64,000 bases of DNA from Streptomyces koelreuteriae. Lineage in GTDB: Bacteria; Actinomycetota; Actinomycetes; Streptomycetales; Streptomycetaceae. Below the pieces are notes generated by a model. The model saw nothing but the letters and a program-made list of their open reading frames with translations. It was not told the origin of the DNA and made no database searches. Position numbers and translations under genes: made by a program. Shown here one piece after another: positions 26,192-35,420 of this stretch; within the stretch, counting starts at the first letter, position 1; the number at the start of each line of letters is the position of its first letter. Location: assembly GCF_018604545.1 (NCBI RefSeq), contig NZ_CP075896.1:6944001-7008000 (forward strand), read 5' to 3'.

Positions 26192-28675
26192 ATGCCAAGC
26201 ACCGCCCGCACCCGATGGAGAGTCGGTCTCACGACCACCGCCCTCCTGACGGCAGCAGCCCTCGTACCGGCCCCCGCGCACGCCGAGGACGTCACCGACT
26301 ACGCGATCACCGTCGACCCCTCCGCCCAGGGCGCGGCGATCGACGACACGATGTACGGCGTCTTCTTCGAGGACATCAACCGGGCCGCCGACGGCGGTCT
26401 GTACGCCGAGCTCGTGCAGAACCGGTCCTTCGAGTACTCCACCGCCGACAACGGCTCCTACACGCCCCTGACCTCCTGGGCGGTCGGCGGCACGGCCGAG
26501 GTCGTGAACGACTCGGGCCGCCTCAACGCGCGCAACCGCAACTACCTCTCCCTGGGCGCCGGTTCGTCCGTCACGAACGCCGGCTACAACACCGGCATCC
26601 GGGTCGACCAGGGCAAGCGGTACGACTTCTCGGTGTGGGCCCGGGCCGAGAGCGGCAGCACGCTCACCGTCTCGCTGAAGGACACCGCGGGCACGCTGGC
26701 CACCGCACGCCAGGTCGCCGTGAAGGGCGGCTGGGCCAAGTACAAGGCGACCTTCACCGCGACCCGCACCAGCAACCGGGGCCGCCTCGCCGTGGCCTCG
26801 ACGAACGCCGCCGCGCTCGACGAGGCGTCGCTGTTCCCGCGCGAGACGTACAAGAACCAGCCGAACGGCCTGCGCAAGGACCTCGCCGAGAAGATCGCCG
26901 CCCTCAAGCCGGGCTTCGTGCGCTTCCCCGGCGGCTGCCTGGTCAACACCGGCTCCATGGAGGACTACAGCGAGGCCTCGAACTGGCAGCGCAAGCGCAG
27001 CTACCAGTGGAAGGACACCATCGGCCCGGTCGAGGAGCGCGCCACCAACTCCAACTTCTGGGGCTACAACCAGAGCTACGGCCTCGGCTACTACGAGTAC
27101 TTCCGTCTCTCCGAGGACATCGGCGCCATGCCGCTGCCCGTCGTCCCGGCCCTGGTCACGGGCTGCGGACAGAACAAGGCCACCGACGACGACGCCCTGC
27201 TCAAGCGGCACATCCAGGACACCCTCGACCTCATCGAGTTCGCCAACGGACCGGCGACCTCCACATGGGGCAAGGCGCGCGCCAAGATGGGCCACCCCAA
27301 GCCCTTCCACCTCACCCACATCGGGGTCGGCAACGAGGAGAACCTCCCCAAGGAGTTCTTCGCCCGCTTCCAGCAGTTCCGGGCCGCCATCGCGGCCAAG
27401 TACCCGGACATCACCGTCATCTCCAACTCGGGCCCGGACGACGCCGGCACGACCTTCGACACCGCCTGGCAGCTCAACCGCGAGGGCAAGGTCGACATGG
27501 TCGACGAGCACTACTACAACAGCCCCAACTGGTTCCTGCAGAACAACGACCGCTACGACTCCTACGACCGCAAGGGCCCCAAGGTCTTCCTCGGCGAGTA
27601 CGCCTCCCAGGGCAACGCCTGGAAGAACGGCCTCTCCGAAGCCGCGTACATGACCGGCCTGGAGCGCAACGCGGACATCGTCAAGCTCGCGTCGTACGCC
27701 CCGCTGCTCGCCAACGAGGACTACGTCCAGTGGCGGCCCGACATGATCTGGTTCAACAACCGGGCCTCCTGGAACTCGGCCAACTACGAGGTCCAGAAGC
27801 TGTTCATGACCAACGTCGGCGACCGCGTGGTCCCGTCGAAGGCCACCACCACACCCGACGTCAGCGGCCCCATCACCGGCGCCGTCGGCCTGTCCACCTG
27901 GGCCACCAGCGCCGCGTACGACGACGTGAAGGTCACCTCGGCGGACGGCTCCACCCTGCTGAGCGACGACTTCTCGGGCGACGCCTCGAAGTGGACGGGC
28001 AGCGGCCGCGGCAGCTGGAGCATCCAGGACGGGAGTTACGTCCAGACCGACGCCGCGACCGAGAACACCATGGTCACGGCGGGCGATCCGGCCTGGAAGG
28101 ACTACGACCTGCATGTGAAGGCCACCAAGAAGTCCGGCAAGGAGGGCTTCCTGGTCGCCTTCGGCGTCAAGGACACCGGCAACTACTACTGGTGGAACCT
28201 GGGCGGCTGGAACAACACCCAGTCCGCGATCGAGCAGGCCGTGGACGGCGGCAAGGGCACGCTGATGACGAAGGCGGGCTCGATCGAGACCGGCCGTGCC
28301 TACGACATCGACATCAAGGTGCGCGGCCGCCAGGTCACCCTGTTCCTCGACGGCAAGGAGTGGGGCAGCTTCACCGACGACAAGCCGGCCGAGCCGTTCC
28401 GCCAGGTCGTCACCAAGGACGCCAAGACCGGTGACCTGATCGTCAAGGTCGTCAACGCCCAGTCCGCCGAGGCCCGTACGGCCGTCGACCTGGGCGGGGC
28501 GAAGGTCGCCTCCACCGCCCGCGTCACCACCCTGGCCGCCGAGCCGGACGCGGTGAACACCGAGACGGACACACCGGTGACGCCCGTGACATCCACCGCC
28601 AGGGGTGTCTCCGGGAAGTTCACGTACACCTTCCCGGCGGACTCCGTCACGTTCCTGAGGATCAAGCAGAGGTAG
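26192..28675 (+). CDS. Secreted alpha-L-arabinofuranosidase (GH51)
   Basis: 827 residues. A Sec signal ends near AHA31. A jelly-roll carbohydrate-binding-like region (about 85-215) is inserted after the first strand (TMYGVFFEDINRAADGGLYAEL), then the GH51 TIM barrel with KPGFVRFPGGCLV, acid/base E382 in GVGNEE and nucleophile E469 in FLGEYAS. A concanavalin-like domain (about 565-715; DDFSGDASKWTGSGRGSW) and a beta-sandwich follow. It removes arabinose side chains from arabinan or arabinoxylan outside the cell. A bidirectional hairpin follows. Confidence 0.92.
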   Translation: MPSTARTRWRVGLTTTALLTAAALVPAPAHAEDVTDYAITVDPSAQGAAIDDTMYGVFFEDINRAADGGLYAELVQNRSFEYSTADNGSYTPLTSWAVGGTAEVVNDSGRLNARNRNYLSLGAGSSVTNAGYNTGIRVDQGKRYDFSVWARAESGSTLTVSLKDTAGTLATARQVAVKGGWAKYKATFTATRTSNRGRLAVASTNAAALDEASLFPRETYKNQPNGLRKDLAEKIAALKPGFVRFPGGCLVNTGSMEDYSEASNWQRKRSYQWKDTIGPVEERATNSNFWGYNQSYGLGYYEYFRLSEDIGAMPLPVVPALVTGCGQNKATDDDALLKRHIQDTLDLIEFANGPATSTWGKARAKMGHPKPFHLTHIGVGNEENLPKEFFARFQQFRAAIAAKYPDITVISNSGPDDAGTTFDTAWQLNREGKVDMVDEHYYNSPNWFLQNNDRYDSYDRKGPKVFLGEYASQGNAWKNGLSEAAYMTGLERNADIVKLASYAPLLANEDYVQWRPDMIWFNNRASWNSANYEVQKLFMTNVGDRVVPSKATTTPDVSGPITGAVGLSTWATSAAYDDVKVTSADGSTLLSDDFSGDASKWTGSGRGSWSIQDGSYVQTDAATENTMVTAGDPAWKDYDLHVKATKKSGKEGFLVAFGVKDTGNYYWWNLGGWNNTQSAIEQAVDGGKGTLMTKAGSIETGRAYDIDIKVRGRQVTLFLDGKEWGSFTDDKPAEPFRQVVTKDAKTGDLIVKVVNAQSAEARTAVDLGGAKVASTARVTTLAAEPDAVNTETDTPVTPVTSTARGVSGKFTYTFPADSVTFLRIKQR

Positions 28676-28683
28676 CACCCGTC

Positions 28684-28719
28684 GGCGTGGGCCGCTGTCC
28701 CCGGGCAGCGGCCCACGCC
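28684..28719. terminator. Bidirectional terminator
   Basis: Perfect 14-base inverted repeat (28684-28697 with 28706-28719), loop TCCCCGGG, between the convergent arabinofuranosidase and membrane-protein genes. Confidence 0.8.
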
Positions 28720-28757
28720 CGGCCCTCACCTGCCGGGCCGGCCACCTGCCGGCCCGG

Positions 28758-29441
28758 TCATTCGGCGGGGGCCCATCCCCGGACGGTCGGCAGCACCTTC
28801 TCGGCGACCCGCAGCAGCACCGCGTCGTCCGGCACCGTCCCGTCCGCGCGCCACAGCGTCACATCCAGGGAACCGCCGCCGTCCTTCGCGTCCCGGGCCA
28901 CGGTGAGCGCCCGCGCCGGGACACCGGGGCCGCTCTCGCTGTCACTCCCGTCGAGGCGGAAGCGGATGCTGATGGTGCGGTCCGAGTAGAGGACCGCCGG
29001 ACGCCCCAGCATCGTCCGCTGCCGCGCCTCCTCCCCGAGCGACGCCGCGGACCCGGCCACCGGACGGCCGTCGTAGGTCGCCGCCAGCGTCACCGTGTAG
29101 GTCTCGAACTCGACCTGCGCCGAGGGCGTGGCGATCTTCCCGAAGGAGCTGTCGCTGCCGCTCGCGGTCTTCGCGGTCTCGGCGGGGGTGCCCAGCAGAG
29201 CCCCGAGGTCGGAACGGTTCAGCGCCTCGCACAGCTCGGCTCCGGAGAGGTTCCTGCCCTTCGGCGGCTCGGTCTCCCCGTCGGAACAGGTGGCGGGTCG
29301 AGGCTCGGCGGTCCCGGTGGCCCCGGCCATCTCGTTCTGCGCCCACAGACCGGCGCCGAGCGCCCCCGTCACCAGCACCGCCGCGAGCGCCTGCCCCCAT
29401 GCTCTGGCGCCGCTGATGTGCGTGCCGCCTTCTTCGGTCAT
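28758..29441 (-). CDS. Secreted or membrane-anchored protein of unknown function
   Basis: 227 residues. One N-terminal hydrophobic helix (ALAAVLVTGALGAGLWAQ) and an external domain with two Cys (ATCSDGETE and AELCEALN) that may form a disulfide. No catalytic motif is visible. The segment LCEALNRSDLGALLGTPAE resembles the DUF3558-type start found in actinobacterial lipoproteins, but there is no lipobox. ATG 29441 is preferred to GTG 29450 by spacing to GGCGGG. Confidence 0.65.
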   Translation of the reverse strand: MTEEGGTHISGARAWGQALAAVLVTGALGAGLWAQNEMAGATGTAEPRPATCSDGETEPPKGRNLSGAELCEALNRSDLGALLGTPAETAKTASGSDSSFGKIATPSAQVEFETYTVTLAATYDGRPVAGSAASLGEEARQRTMLGRPAVLYSDRTISIRFRLDGSDSESGPGVPARALTVARDAKDGGGSLDVTLWRADGTVPDDAVLLRVAEKVLPTVRGWAPAE

Positions 29442-29557
29442 GTCCCCCACCCGCCAAGATCCCCCGATAAGTGCCGAGGGACCTTAACCTGTGGTCATGG
29501 TCCCGACAAAGCGGGTTTCCGGGACCGCCGGACAGGGCCCGCTGGCCACCTCGGGGA

Positions 29558-29593
29558 TTGCATAAACGTGCAGAGAAACGTATAGTCATGCCC
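29558..29593 (+). promoter_or_regulatory. argC promoter overlapped by ARG boxes
   Basis: TTGCAT (29558-29563), a 17-base spacer and TATAGT (29581-29586) form a near-consensus vegetative promoter. The same stretch carries AT-rich half-sites TTGCATAAACGTGCA and GTATAGTCATGC of the ArgR operator type, so ArgR-arginine would block polymerase directly. AAGGAGGAGG for argC follows. Confidence 0.75.
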
Positions 29594-29610
29594 TCTAAGG
29601 AGGAGGTTCC

Positions 29611-30639
29611 ATGGCGGTACGTGCGGCAGTGGCCGGAGCGAGTGGATACGCGGGCGGGGAACTGCTGCGTCTGCTGCTGGCCCACCCCGAGGTGGAGATC
29701 GGCGCCCTCACCGGCAACTCCAACGCGGGGCAGAAACTCGGTGCGCTCCAACCGCACCTGCTGCCCCTGGCGGGGCGAGTGCTCCAGGAGACCACCCCCG
29801 AGGTCCTCGCCGGTCACGACGTCGTCTTCCTCGCTCTGCCGCACGGGCAGTCCGCCGCCGTCGCCGAGCAACTGGGCCCGGACGTGCTGGTGGTCGACAT
29901 GGGCGCGGACTTCCGGCTGACGGACGCCGCCGCCTGGGAGAAGTTCTACGGCTCGCCGCACGCCGGAACCTGGCCCTACGGCCTTCCCGAACTGCCGGGT
30001 GCCCGCACTGTGCTGGAGGGGTCCAAGCGCATCGCGGTGCCCGGTTGCTACCCGACCGCCGTCTCCCTGGCCCTCTTCCCGGCCTACGCCGCCGGGCTCG
30101 CCGGGAACGAGGCCGTGATCGTCGCCGCCTCCGGCACGTCCGGCGCGGGCAAGGCGCCCAAGCCGCATCTGCTGGGCAGCGAGGTCATGGGGTCGATGAC
30201 CCCGTACGGCGTCGGCGGCGGGCACCGGCACACGCCCGAGATCACCCAGAACCTCAGCGCGGCCGCCGGTGAGCCGGTCACCGTGTCCTTCACGCCCACC
30301 CTGGCGCCGATGCCGCGCGGCATCCTCGCCACCTGCAGCGCCGCCGCGCGGGAGGGCGTCACGGCCGAGTCCGTGCGCGCCGCCTACGAGAAGGCCTACG
30401 CCGACGAGCCCTTCGTGTATCTGCTCCCCGAGGGGCAGTGGCCCGCCACGGCGTCCGTCTACGGTTCCAACGCCGTTCAGGTGCAGGTCGCGTACGACGC
30501 GGCCGCCGGACGGATCATCGTGATCAGCGCCATCGACAATCTCACCAAGGGCACCGCGGGCGGTGCCGTCCAGAGCATGAACATCGCCCTCGGTCTCGAC
30601 GAGGCCACGGGACTGACGACGATCGGAGTCGCGCCGTGA
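29611..30639 (+). CDS. argC: N-acetyl-gamma-glutamyl-phosphate reductase
   Basis: 342 residues. Third step of arginine synthesis: NADPH-dependent reduction of N-acetylglutamyl phosphate to the semialdehyde. The Rossmann motif AGASGYAGGELLRLLL begins at residue 6; the catalytic Cys is C146 in VPGCYPTA; GGHRHTPEI follows. First gene of argCJBDR. Its stop overlaps the argJ GTG. Confidence 0.97.
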   Translation: MAVRAAVAGASGYAGGELLRLLLAHPEVEIGALTGNSNAGQKLGALQPHLLPLAGRVLQETTPEVLAGHDVVFLALPHGQSAAVAEQLGPDVLVVDMGADFRLTDAAAWEKFYGSPHAGTWPYGLPELPGARTVLEGSKRIAVPGCYPTAVSLALFPAYAAGLAGNEAVIVAASGTSGAGKAPKPHLLGSEVMGSMTPYGVGGGHRHTPEITQNLSAAAGEPVTVSFTPTLAPMPRGILATCSAAAREGVTAESVRAAYEKAYADEPFVYLLPEGQWPATASVYGSNAVQVQVAYDAAAGRIIVISAIDNLTKGTAGGAVQSMNIALGLDEATGLTTIGVAP

Positions 30640-31787
30640 GTGTGACGGCAGCACAGGGGTTCACGGCGGCCGGGATCGCCGCCGGGATCAAGGAGAACGG
30701 CAACCCCGACCTGGCCCTCGTGGTCAACACCGGCCCTCGCCGCGCCGCCGCCGGCGTCTTCACCTCCAACCGTGTGAAGGCCGCGCCGGTCCTGTGGTCC
30801 GAGCAGGTGCTGAAGAGCGGCCAGGTGTCCACCGTCGTCCTCAACTCCGGTGGCGCCAACGCCTGTACGGGTCCGAAGGGCTTCCAGGACGCGCACGCCA
30901 CGGCCGAGAAGGTGGCCGAGGTGCTCGGCCGGGGCGCCATCGAGGTCGCCGTCTGCTCGACCGGACTCATCGGCCTCCTCCTGCCGATGGACAAGCTGCT
31001 CCCGGGCGTCGAGACAGCGGCATCCCAGCTCTCCGAGCACGGCGGTGAGAAGGCCGCGATCGCCATCAAGACCACCGACACCGTCCACAAGACGTCCGTC
31101 GTGACCAGGGACGGCTGGACCGTCGGCGGCATGGCCAAGGGCGCGGGCATGCTCGCCCCCGGCCTCGCCACCATGCTCGTCGTCCTCACCACCGACGCGG
31201 ACCTGGACGACGAGGTCCTGGACAAGGCCCTGCGCGCGGCCACCCGGACGACCTTCGACCGGGTCGACTCCGACGGCTGCATGTCCACCAACGACACCGT
31301 GCTGCTGCTCGCCTCCGGCTCCGCCGGCGTGACCCCCGGGTACGAGGAGTTCGCCGAGGCCGTACGGCAGGTCTGCGACGACCTCGGCCAGCAGCTCATC
31401 CGGGACGCCGAGGGAGCCAGCAAGGACATCAAGGTCGAGGTCATCAACGCCGCGACCGAGGACGACGCCGTCGAGGTGGGCCGCTCCATCGCCCGCAACA
31501 ACCTCCTCAAGTGCGCCATCCACGGCGAGGACCCCAACTGGGGCCGCGTGCTCTCCGCGATCGGCACGACGTCCGCCGCCTTCGAGCCGGACCGGCTCAA
31601 CGTGGCCATCAACGGCGTCTGGGTGTGCAAGAACGGCGGCGTCGGCGAGGACCGCGACAAGGTCGACATGCGCTACCGCGAGGTCCACATCGTCGCCGAC
31701 CTGGCCGCGGGCTCCGAGACCGCCACCATCTGGACCAACGACCTCACCGCCGACTACGTCCACGAGAACAGCGCCTACTCCTCATGA
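30636..31787 (+). CDS. argJ: Bifunctional ornithine acetyltransferase / N-acetylglutamate synthase
   Basis: 383 residues. Transfers acetyl from N-acetylornithine to glutamate, closing the acetyl cycle. The precursor self-cleaves between Ala and T179 (PGLA-TMLV), the conserved ornithine-acetyltransferase site, so two chains form. DPNWGR and NGGVGEDRDK segments are also typical. Start GTG 30636 lies in a GTGA overlap with argC, and the end overlaps argB by ATGA. Confidence 0.97.
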   Translation: MSVTAAQGFTAAGIAAGIKENGNPDLALVVNTGPRRAAAGVFTSNRVKAAPVLWSEQVLKSGQVSTVVLNSGGANACTGPKGFQDAHATAEKVAEVLGRGAIEVAVCSTGLIGLLLPMDKLLPGVETAASQLSEHGGEKAAIAIKTTDTVHKTSVVTRDGWTVGGMAKGAGMLAPGLATMLVVLTTDADLDDEVLDKALRAATRTTFDRVDSDGCMSTNDTVLLLASGSAGVTPGYEEFAEAVRQVCDDLGQQLIRDAEGASKDIKVEVINAATEDDAVEVGRSIARNNLLKCAIHGEDPNWGRVLSAIGTTSAAFEPDRLNVAINGVWVCKNGGVGEDRDKVDMRYREVHIVADLAAGSETATIWTNDLTADYVHENSAYSS

Positions 31788-32707
31788 GCGTCACGCGTAA
31801 GCACACCGCCCTGCCCAAGGCGCAGATCCTCATCGAGGCGCTGCCGTGGCTGGTCCGGCACAACGGCAAGACCGTCGTCATCAAGTTCGGCGGCAACGCC
31901 ATGGTCGACGAGGACCTGAAGGCCGCCTTCGCCCAGGACGTGGTGTTCCTGCACCACGCCGGACTCAAGCCCGTCGTCGTGCACGGCGGCGGCCCGCAGA
32001 TCAGCGCCGCCCTCGACCAGCACGGCATCGTCAGCGAGTTCAAGGCGGGCCTGAGGGTCACCACCGAGGACGCCATGGACGTCGTCCGCATGGTGCTGGC
32101 CGGTCAGGTCCAGCGGGAGCTGGTCGGGCTGCTCAACGAGCACGGCCCGCTGGCCGTCGGCCTCACCGGCGAGGACGCCCACACCATCTCCGCCACCAAG
32201 CACCAGCCCGAGATCGACGGCGAACTCGTCGACATCGGCCGGGTCGGCGAGATCACCGCGATCGACACGGGCGCCATCGAGGCCCTGCTCGCCGACGGCC
32301 GGATCCCGGTCGTCTCCTCGATCGCCCGCTCCCAGGACGATGGACATGTCTACAACGTCAATGCTGATACGGCGGCTGCGGCACTCGCTGCTGCACTGGG
32401 CGCCGAAACCCTCATGGTCCTCACGGACGTCGAGGGACTCTACGAGGACTGGCCGAACAGCGACGAGGTGATCAGCCGCCTCACCGCCTCCGAACTGGAG
32501 CGGCTGCTGCCCGACCTGTCCTCCGGCATGGTGCCGAAGATGGAGGGCTGTCTGCACGCCGTACGGGGCGGCGTCACCACCGCCCGCGTCATCGACGGCC
32601 GGGTCCAGCACTCGATCCTGCTGGAGATCTTCACCGACGAGGGCATCGGCACGATGGTCGTGCCCGACGAGACGCCCGAGGGACCGGGCGAACAGGGGGA
32701 GTCATGA
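31784..32707 (+). CDS. argB: Acetylglutamate kinase
   Basis: 307 residues of the amino-acid-kinase family. Phosphorylates N-acetylglutamate. VVIKFGGNAM (ATP site) near residue 27, VVHGGGPQISAAL, and VYNVNADTAAAALAAALGAE. In bacteria with the cyclic pathway this enzyme is usually feedback-inhibited by arginine and carries an N-terminal kinked helix; the 25-residue N-terminal extension here fits that form. Overlaps both neighbours by 4 bases. Confidence 0.97.
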   Translation: MSVTRKHTALPKAQILIEALPWLVRHNGKTVVIKFGGNAMVDEDLKAAFAQDVVFLHHAGLKPVVVHGGGPQISAALDQHGIVSEFKAGLRVTTEDAMDVVRMVLAGQVQRELVGLLNEHGPLAVGLTGEDAHTISATKHQPEIDGELVDIGRVGEITAIDTGAIEALLADGRIPVVSSIARSQDDGHVYNVNADTAAAALAAALGAETLMVLTDVEGLYEDWPNSDEVISRLTASELERLLPDLSSGMVPKMEGCLHAVRGGVTTARVIDGRVQHSILLEIFTDEGIGTMVVPDETPEGPGEQGES

Positions 32708-33900
32708 GCAATGAGGAACTGACCACGCGGTGGCAGGGCGCCCTCATGAACAACTACGGCACCCCGCTGCTGCCCCTGACGCGCGGCGAGGGCAGCCGCG
32801 TGTGGGACACCGAGGGCAACTCCTACCTCGACTTCGTCGGCGGCATCGCGACCAATGCCCTCGGCCACGCCCACCCGGCGATCGTCGAGGCCGTGAGCCG
32901 GCAGATCGGCTCCCTCGGCCACGTCTCCAACTTCTTCATGGCCGAACCCACCGTCGCCCTCGCCGAGCGGCTGCTCCGGCTCTTCGGCCGGGACGGCAGG
33001 GTCTTCTTCTGCAACTCCGGCGCCGAGGCCAACGAGGCCGCCTTCAAGATCGGCCGGCTGACCGGGCGGACCCATGTGGTGGCCACCGAGGGCGCCTTCC
33101 ACGGACGGACCATGGGCGCCCTGGCGATGACCGGCCAGCCCGGCAAGCGCGAACCGTTCCTGCCGCTGCCCGGCGATGTCACCCACGTCCCCTTCGGCGA
33201 CGCGCAGGCACTGGCCGCCGCGGTCACCGAGGAGACCGCGCTCGTCATCATCGAGCCGATCCAGGGCGAGCTCGGCGTCGTCGTCCCGCCCGCCGGCTAC
33301 CTCAAGGCCGCCCGCGCCATCACCGCCTCGACCGGGGCGCTCCTCGTCCTCGACGAGGTGCAGACCGGCGTCGGCCGGACCGGGCACTGGTTCGAGTACC
33401 AGGCCCACGAGGGTGTCCTGCCCGACATCGTCACCCTCGCCAAGCAGCTCGGCGGCGGGCTGCCGCTGGGCGCGACCGTCGCCTTCGGACGGGCCGCGGG
33501 GCTGCTCCAGCCCGGGCACCACGGCACGACGTTCGGCGGCAACCCCGTCGCCTGCGCGGCCGGGCTCGCCGTCCTCGACACCATCGAGAACGAGGGGTTG
33601 CTGGAGAACGTCAAGCGGCAGAGCGCGACATTGCGGGACGGGATCGAAGGCCTCGGCCACGAGTTGATCGATTTTGTCCGGGGCGCGGGCCTACTCCTGG
33701 GTATCGTGCTCACCGAGCCTCTCGCGGCGCAGGTGCGCCAGGCGGCTCAGGAGGCCGGATTCCTGGTGAACGTGCCCGCCCCGGACGTCGTCAGGCTGAT
33801 GCCGCCGCTGAACCTCGGCGACGACGAGGTGGACGCCTTCCTCGGGGCGCTGCCCGGCATCCTCCAGGCAGTGCGCGGGGACGGACGATCCGGAGAATGA
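32704..33900 (+). CDS. argD: Acetylornithine aminotransferase
   Basis: 398-residue class III PLP aminotransferase that makes N-acetylornithine from the semialdehyde and glutamate. PLP lysine K247 in LAKQLGGGLPLGA, with LDEVQTGVGRTG and FCNSGAEANEAAFK typical of the family. ATG 32704 overlaps the argB stop; argR follows after 7 bases. Confidence 0.97.
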   Translation: MSNEELTTRWQGALMNNYGTPLLPLTRGEGSRVWDTEGNSYLDFVGGIATNALGHAHPAIVEAVSRQIGSLGHVSNFFMAEPTVALAERLLRLFGRDGRVFFCNSGAEANEAAFKIGRLTGRTHVVATEGAFHGRTMGALAMTGQPGKREPFLPLPGDVTHVPFGDAQALAAAVTEETALVIIEPIQGELGVVVPPAGYLKAARAITASTGALLVLDEVQTGVGRTGHWFEYQAHEGVLPDIVTLAKQLGGGLPLGATVAFGRAAGLLQPGHHGTTFGGNPVACAAGLAVLDTIENEGLLENVKRQSATLRDGIEGLGHELIDFVRGAGLLLGIVLTEPLAAQVRQAAQEAGFLVNVPAPDVVRLMPPLNLGDDEVDAFLGALPGILQAVRGDGRSGE

Positions 33901-33907
33901 GACGACG

Positions 33908-34450
33908 ATGAGCCAGGCGCAGGACCACGAGCAGGGGGCGAACGGGCCCGCCGTGCCGCAGACCCGCACCGCACGCCACCGCCGGATCGTGGACATCCTC
34001 AACCGGCAGCCGGTGCGGTCGCAGAGCCAGCTCGCGAAGCTGCTCGCCGACGACGGGCTGAGCGTCACGCAGGCGACGCTCAGCCGGGACCTGGACGAGC
34101 TGAACGCGGTGAAGATCCGCAACACCGACGGCGACCTGATCTACGCGGTGCCCAGCGAGGGCGGTTTCCGTACGCCCCGGGCGCCGTTGGGCGGCTCGGC
34201 GAAGGAGGAGCGGATGCGGCGGTTGTCGCAGGAACTGCTCATCTCCGCGGAGGCTTCGGCGAATCTCGTGGTTGTGCGGACCCCTCCGGGGGCGGCGCAG
34301 TTTCTGGCGTCGGCGATCGATCAGGCGGAGCTGCACGACATTCTGGGGACGATCGCCGGGGACGACACGTTGATGCTGATCAGTCGGGAGCCGGATGGGG
34401 GGCAGGCGCTGGCGGAGCATTTGCTGAGGTTGGCGCAGAACGGGCATTGA
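33908..34450 (+). CDS. argR: Arginine repressor
   Basis: 180 residues. The N-terminal winged helix (about 22-90; RHRRIVDILNRQPVRSQSQLAKLLADDGLSVTQATLSRDLDEL) binds ARG boxes; the C-terminal domain with GTIAGDDTLMLI carries arginine and forms hexamers. As last gene of argCJBDR it is autoregulated through the argC promoter and probably also represses argG, whose promoter has similar sites. Confidence 0.97.
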   Translation: MSQAQDHEQGANGPAVPQTRTARHRRIVDILNRQPVRSQSQLAKLLADDGLSVTQATLSRDLDELNAVKIRNTDGDLIYAVPSEGGFRTPRAPLGGSAKEERMRRLSQELLISAEASANLVVVRTPPGAAQFLASAIDQAELHDILGTIAGDDTLMLISREPDGGQALAEHLLRLAQNGH

Positions 34451-34472
34451 GCGCCGTGGTTGTGTGCGGGTG

Positions 34473-34508
34473 GGCTGTGGCTGGTCGCGCAGTTCCCCGC
34501 GCCCCTAA
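34473..34508 (-). repeat. Interspersed Streptomyces repeat, copy 1
   Basis: Reverse copy of the element TAGGGGCGCGGGGAACTGCG with its continuation CGACCAGCC, just after argR. Two further copies are at 43388 and 50104. Confidence 0.8.
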
Positions 34509-34535
34509 GAAAGGCCAGCCTTAGCTGCGGGCATG

Positions 34536-34556
34536 CGTGCCGCTAGGGGCGGCACG
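34536..34556. terminator. Hairpin between argR and apbE (convergent)
   Basis: CGTGCCGC (34536-34543) pairs with GCGGCACG (34549-34556) around TAGGG. It can serve both converging transcripts. Confidence 0.5.
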
Positions 34557-34616
34557 GGTGGGCGCAGCGGCACCCCGCCAGCGCGGGTGAGCGACACACC
34601 CGACCTCAGCCCGACG

Positions 34617-35420
34617 TCACCCCAGCCGCGCCGCCAACCCCCCAGTACAGCGCACCTCGTCACCAGCCGTGATCAGCAAGGCCTCGACGTCCGGCAGGGA
34701 CTCCAGCCACGCCAACCCCTCCCGCGACCCCATCGCGAACGCCGCAGTGGCCCAGCAGTCGGCCCAGGTGAGTCGAGGGCCCACCACCGTCACGGCGACC
34801 AGGTCGGTCACGGCCGAGTGCCCCGTGCGCGGGTCGAGGATGTGCGCGCCCCGTTCCGCCGTACCGGACGTCGCCACGGACAACTCGTCCACCCCGGCGG
34901 CCGAGATGACCGCCGCGAGACCCCCCGGCCGCAACGGGTCCGACACCCCCACTCGCCACGGCCGCTGCGCCCCCGGCGCCCCGAGAAGCTGCACATCGCC
35001 GCCGCCGTTGACGCTCACCCCGCACACGCCCGGCACCGCCGACAACCGCCGGGCGGCCCGCTCGACCGCCCAGCCCTTGACGATGCCGGTCGGGTCGAGC
35101 CGGCCCTGGTACGTGGTGCTGAACCAGCCGTCGCTCAGCCGTTCCGCCTCGGCGGCCAGCTCCAGGACCTCGGCGACCTCGGGATCGCACTCCGCGACGG
35201 TCAGTTCACCGCGTTGCAGCCGGGCGATCTGGCTGTCCTCGCGGTAGGTGCTGAACACCTCGTCGACGCGGTGCAGTCCGGCGACGGCCTCGTCCAGGGC
35301 CGCGCGCACGGCGGCCGGTTCCCCGCCGCGGACGTCGAGGGAGAAGACGGTCCCCATCGTCTCTTCCACATGACGTGCCGCGGCGGGAGCCTGTGCGGAG
35401 TCGGCCACCGTGTCAGCCAC
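34617..35420 (-). CDS. apbE: FAD:protein FMN transferase
   Basis: 267 residues. ApbE covalently links FMN from FAD to a Thr of target proteins outside the membrane. Family motifs seen: MGTVFSLDVRG, LDPTGIVKGWAVERAA, VNGGGDVQLLG, ATSGTAERGAHILDPRTG and WADCWATAAFAMG. The GTG at 35420 overlaps the FMN-binding gene by 8 bases, implying coupling; a later ATG (MGTVF) is possible. No lipobox or signal peptide is visible, so location is uncertain. Its substrate is almost certainly the adjacent triple FMN-binding protein. Confidence 0.9.
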   Translation of the reverse strand: MADTVADSAQAPAAARHVEETMGTVFSLDVRGGEPAAVRAALDEAVAGLHRVDEVFSTYREDSQIARLQRGELTVAECDPEVAEVLELAAEAERLSDGWFSTTYQGRLDPTGIVKGWAVERAARRLSAVPGVCGVSVNGGGDVQLLGAPGAQRPWRVGVSDPLRPGGLAAVISAAGVDELSVATSGTAERGAHILDPRTGHSAVTDLVAVTVVGPRLTWADCWATAAFAMGSREGLAWLESLPDVEALLITAGDEVRCTGGLAARLG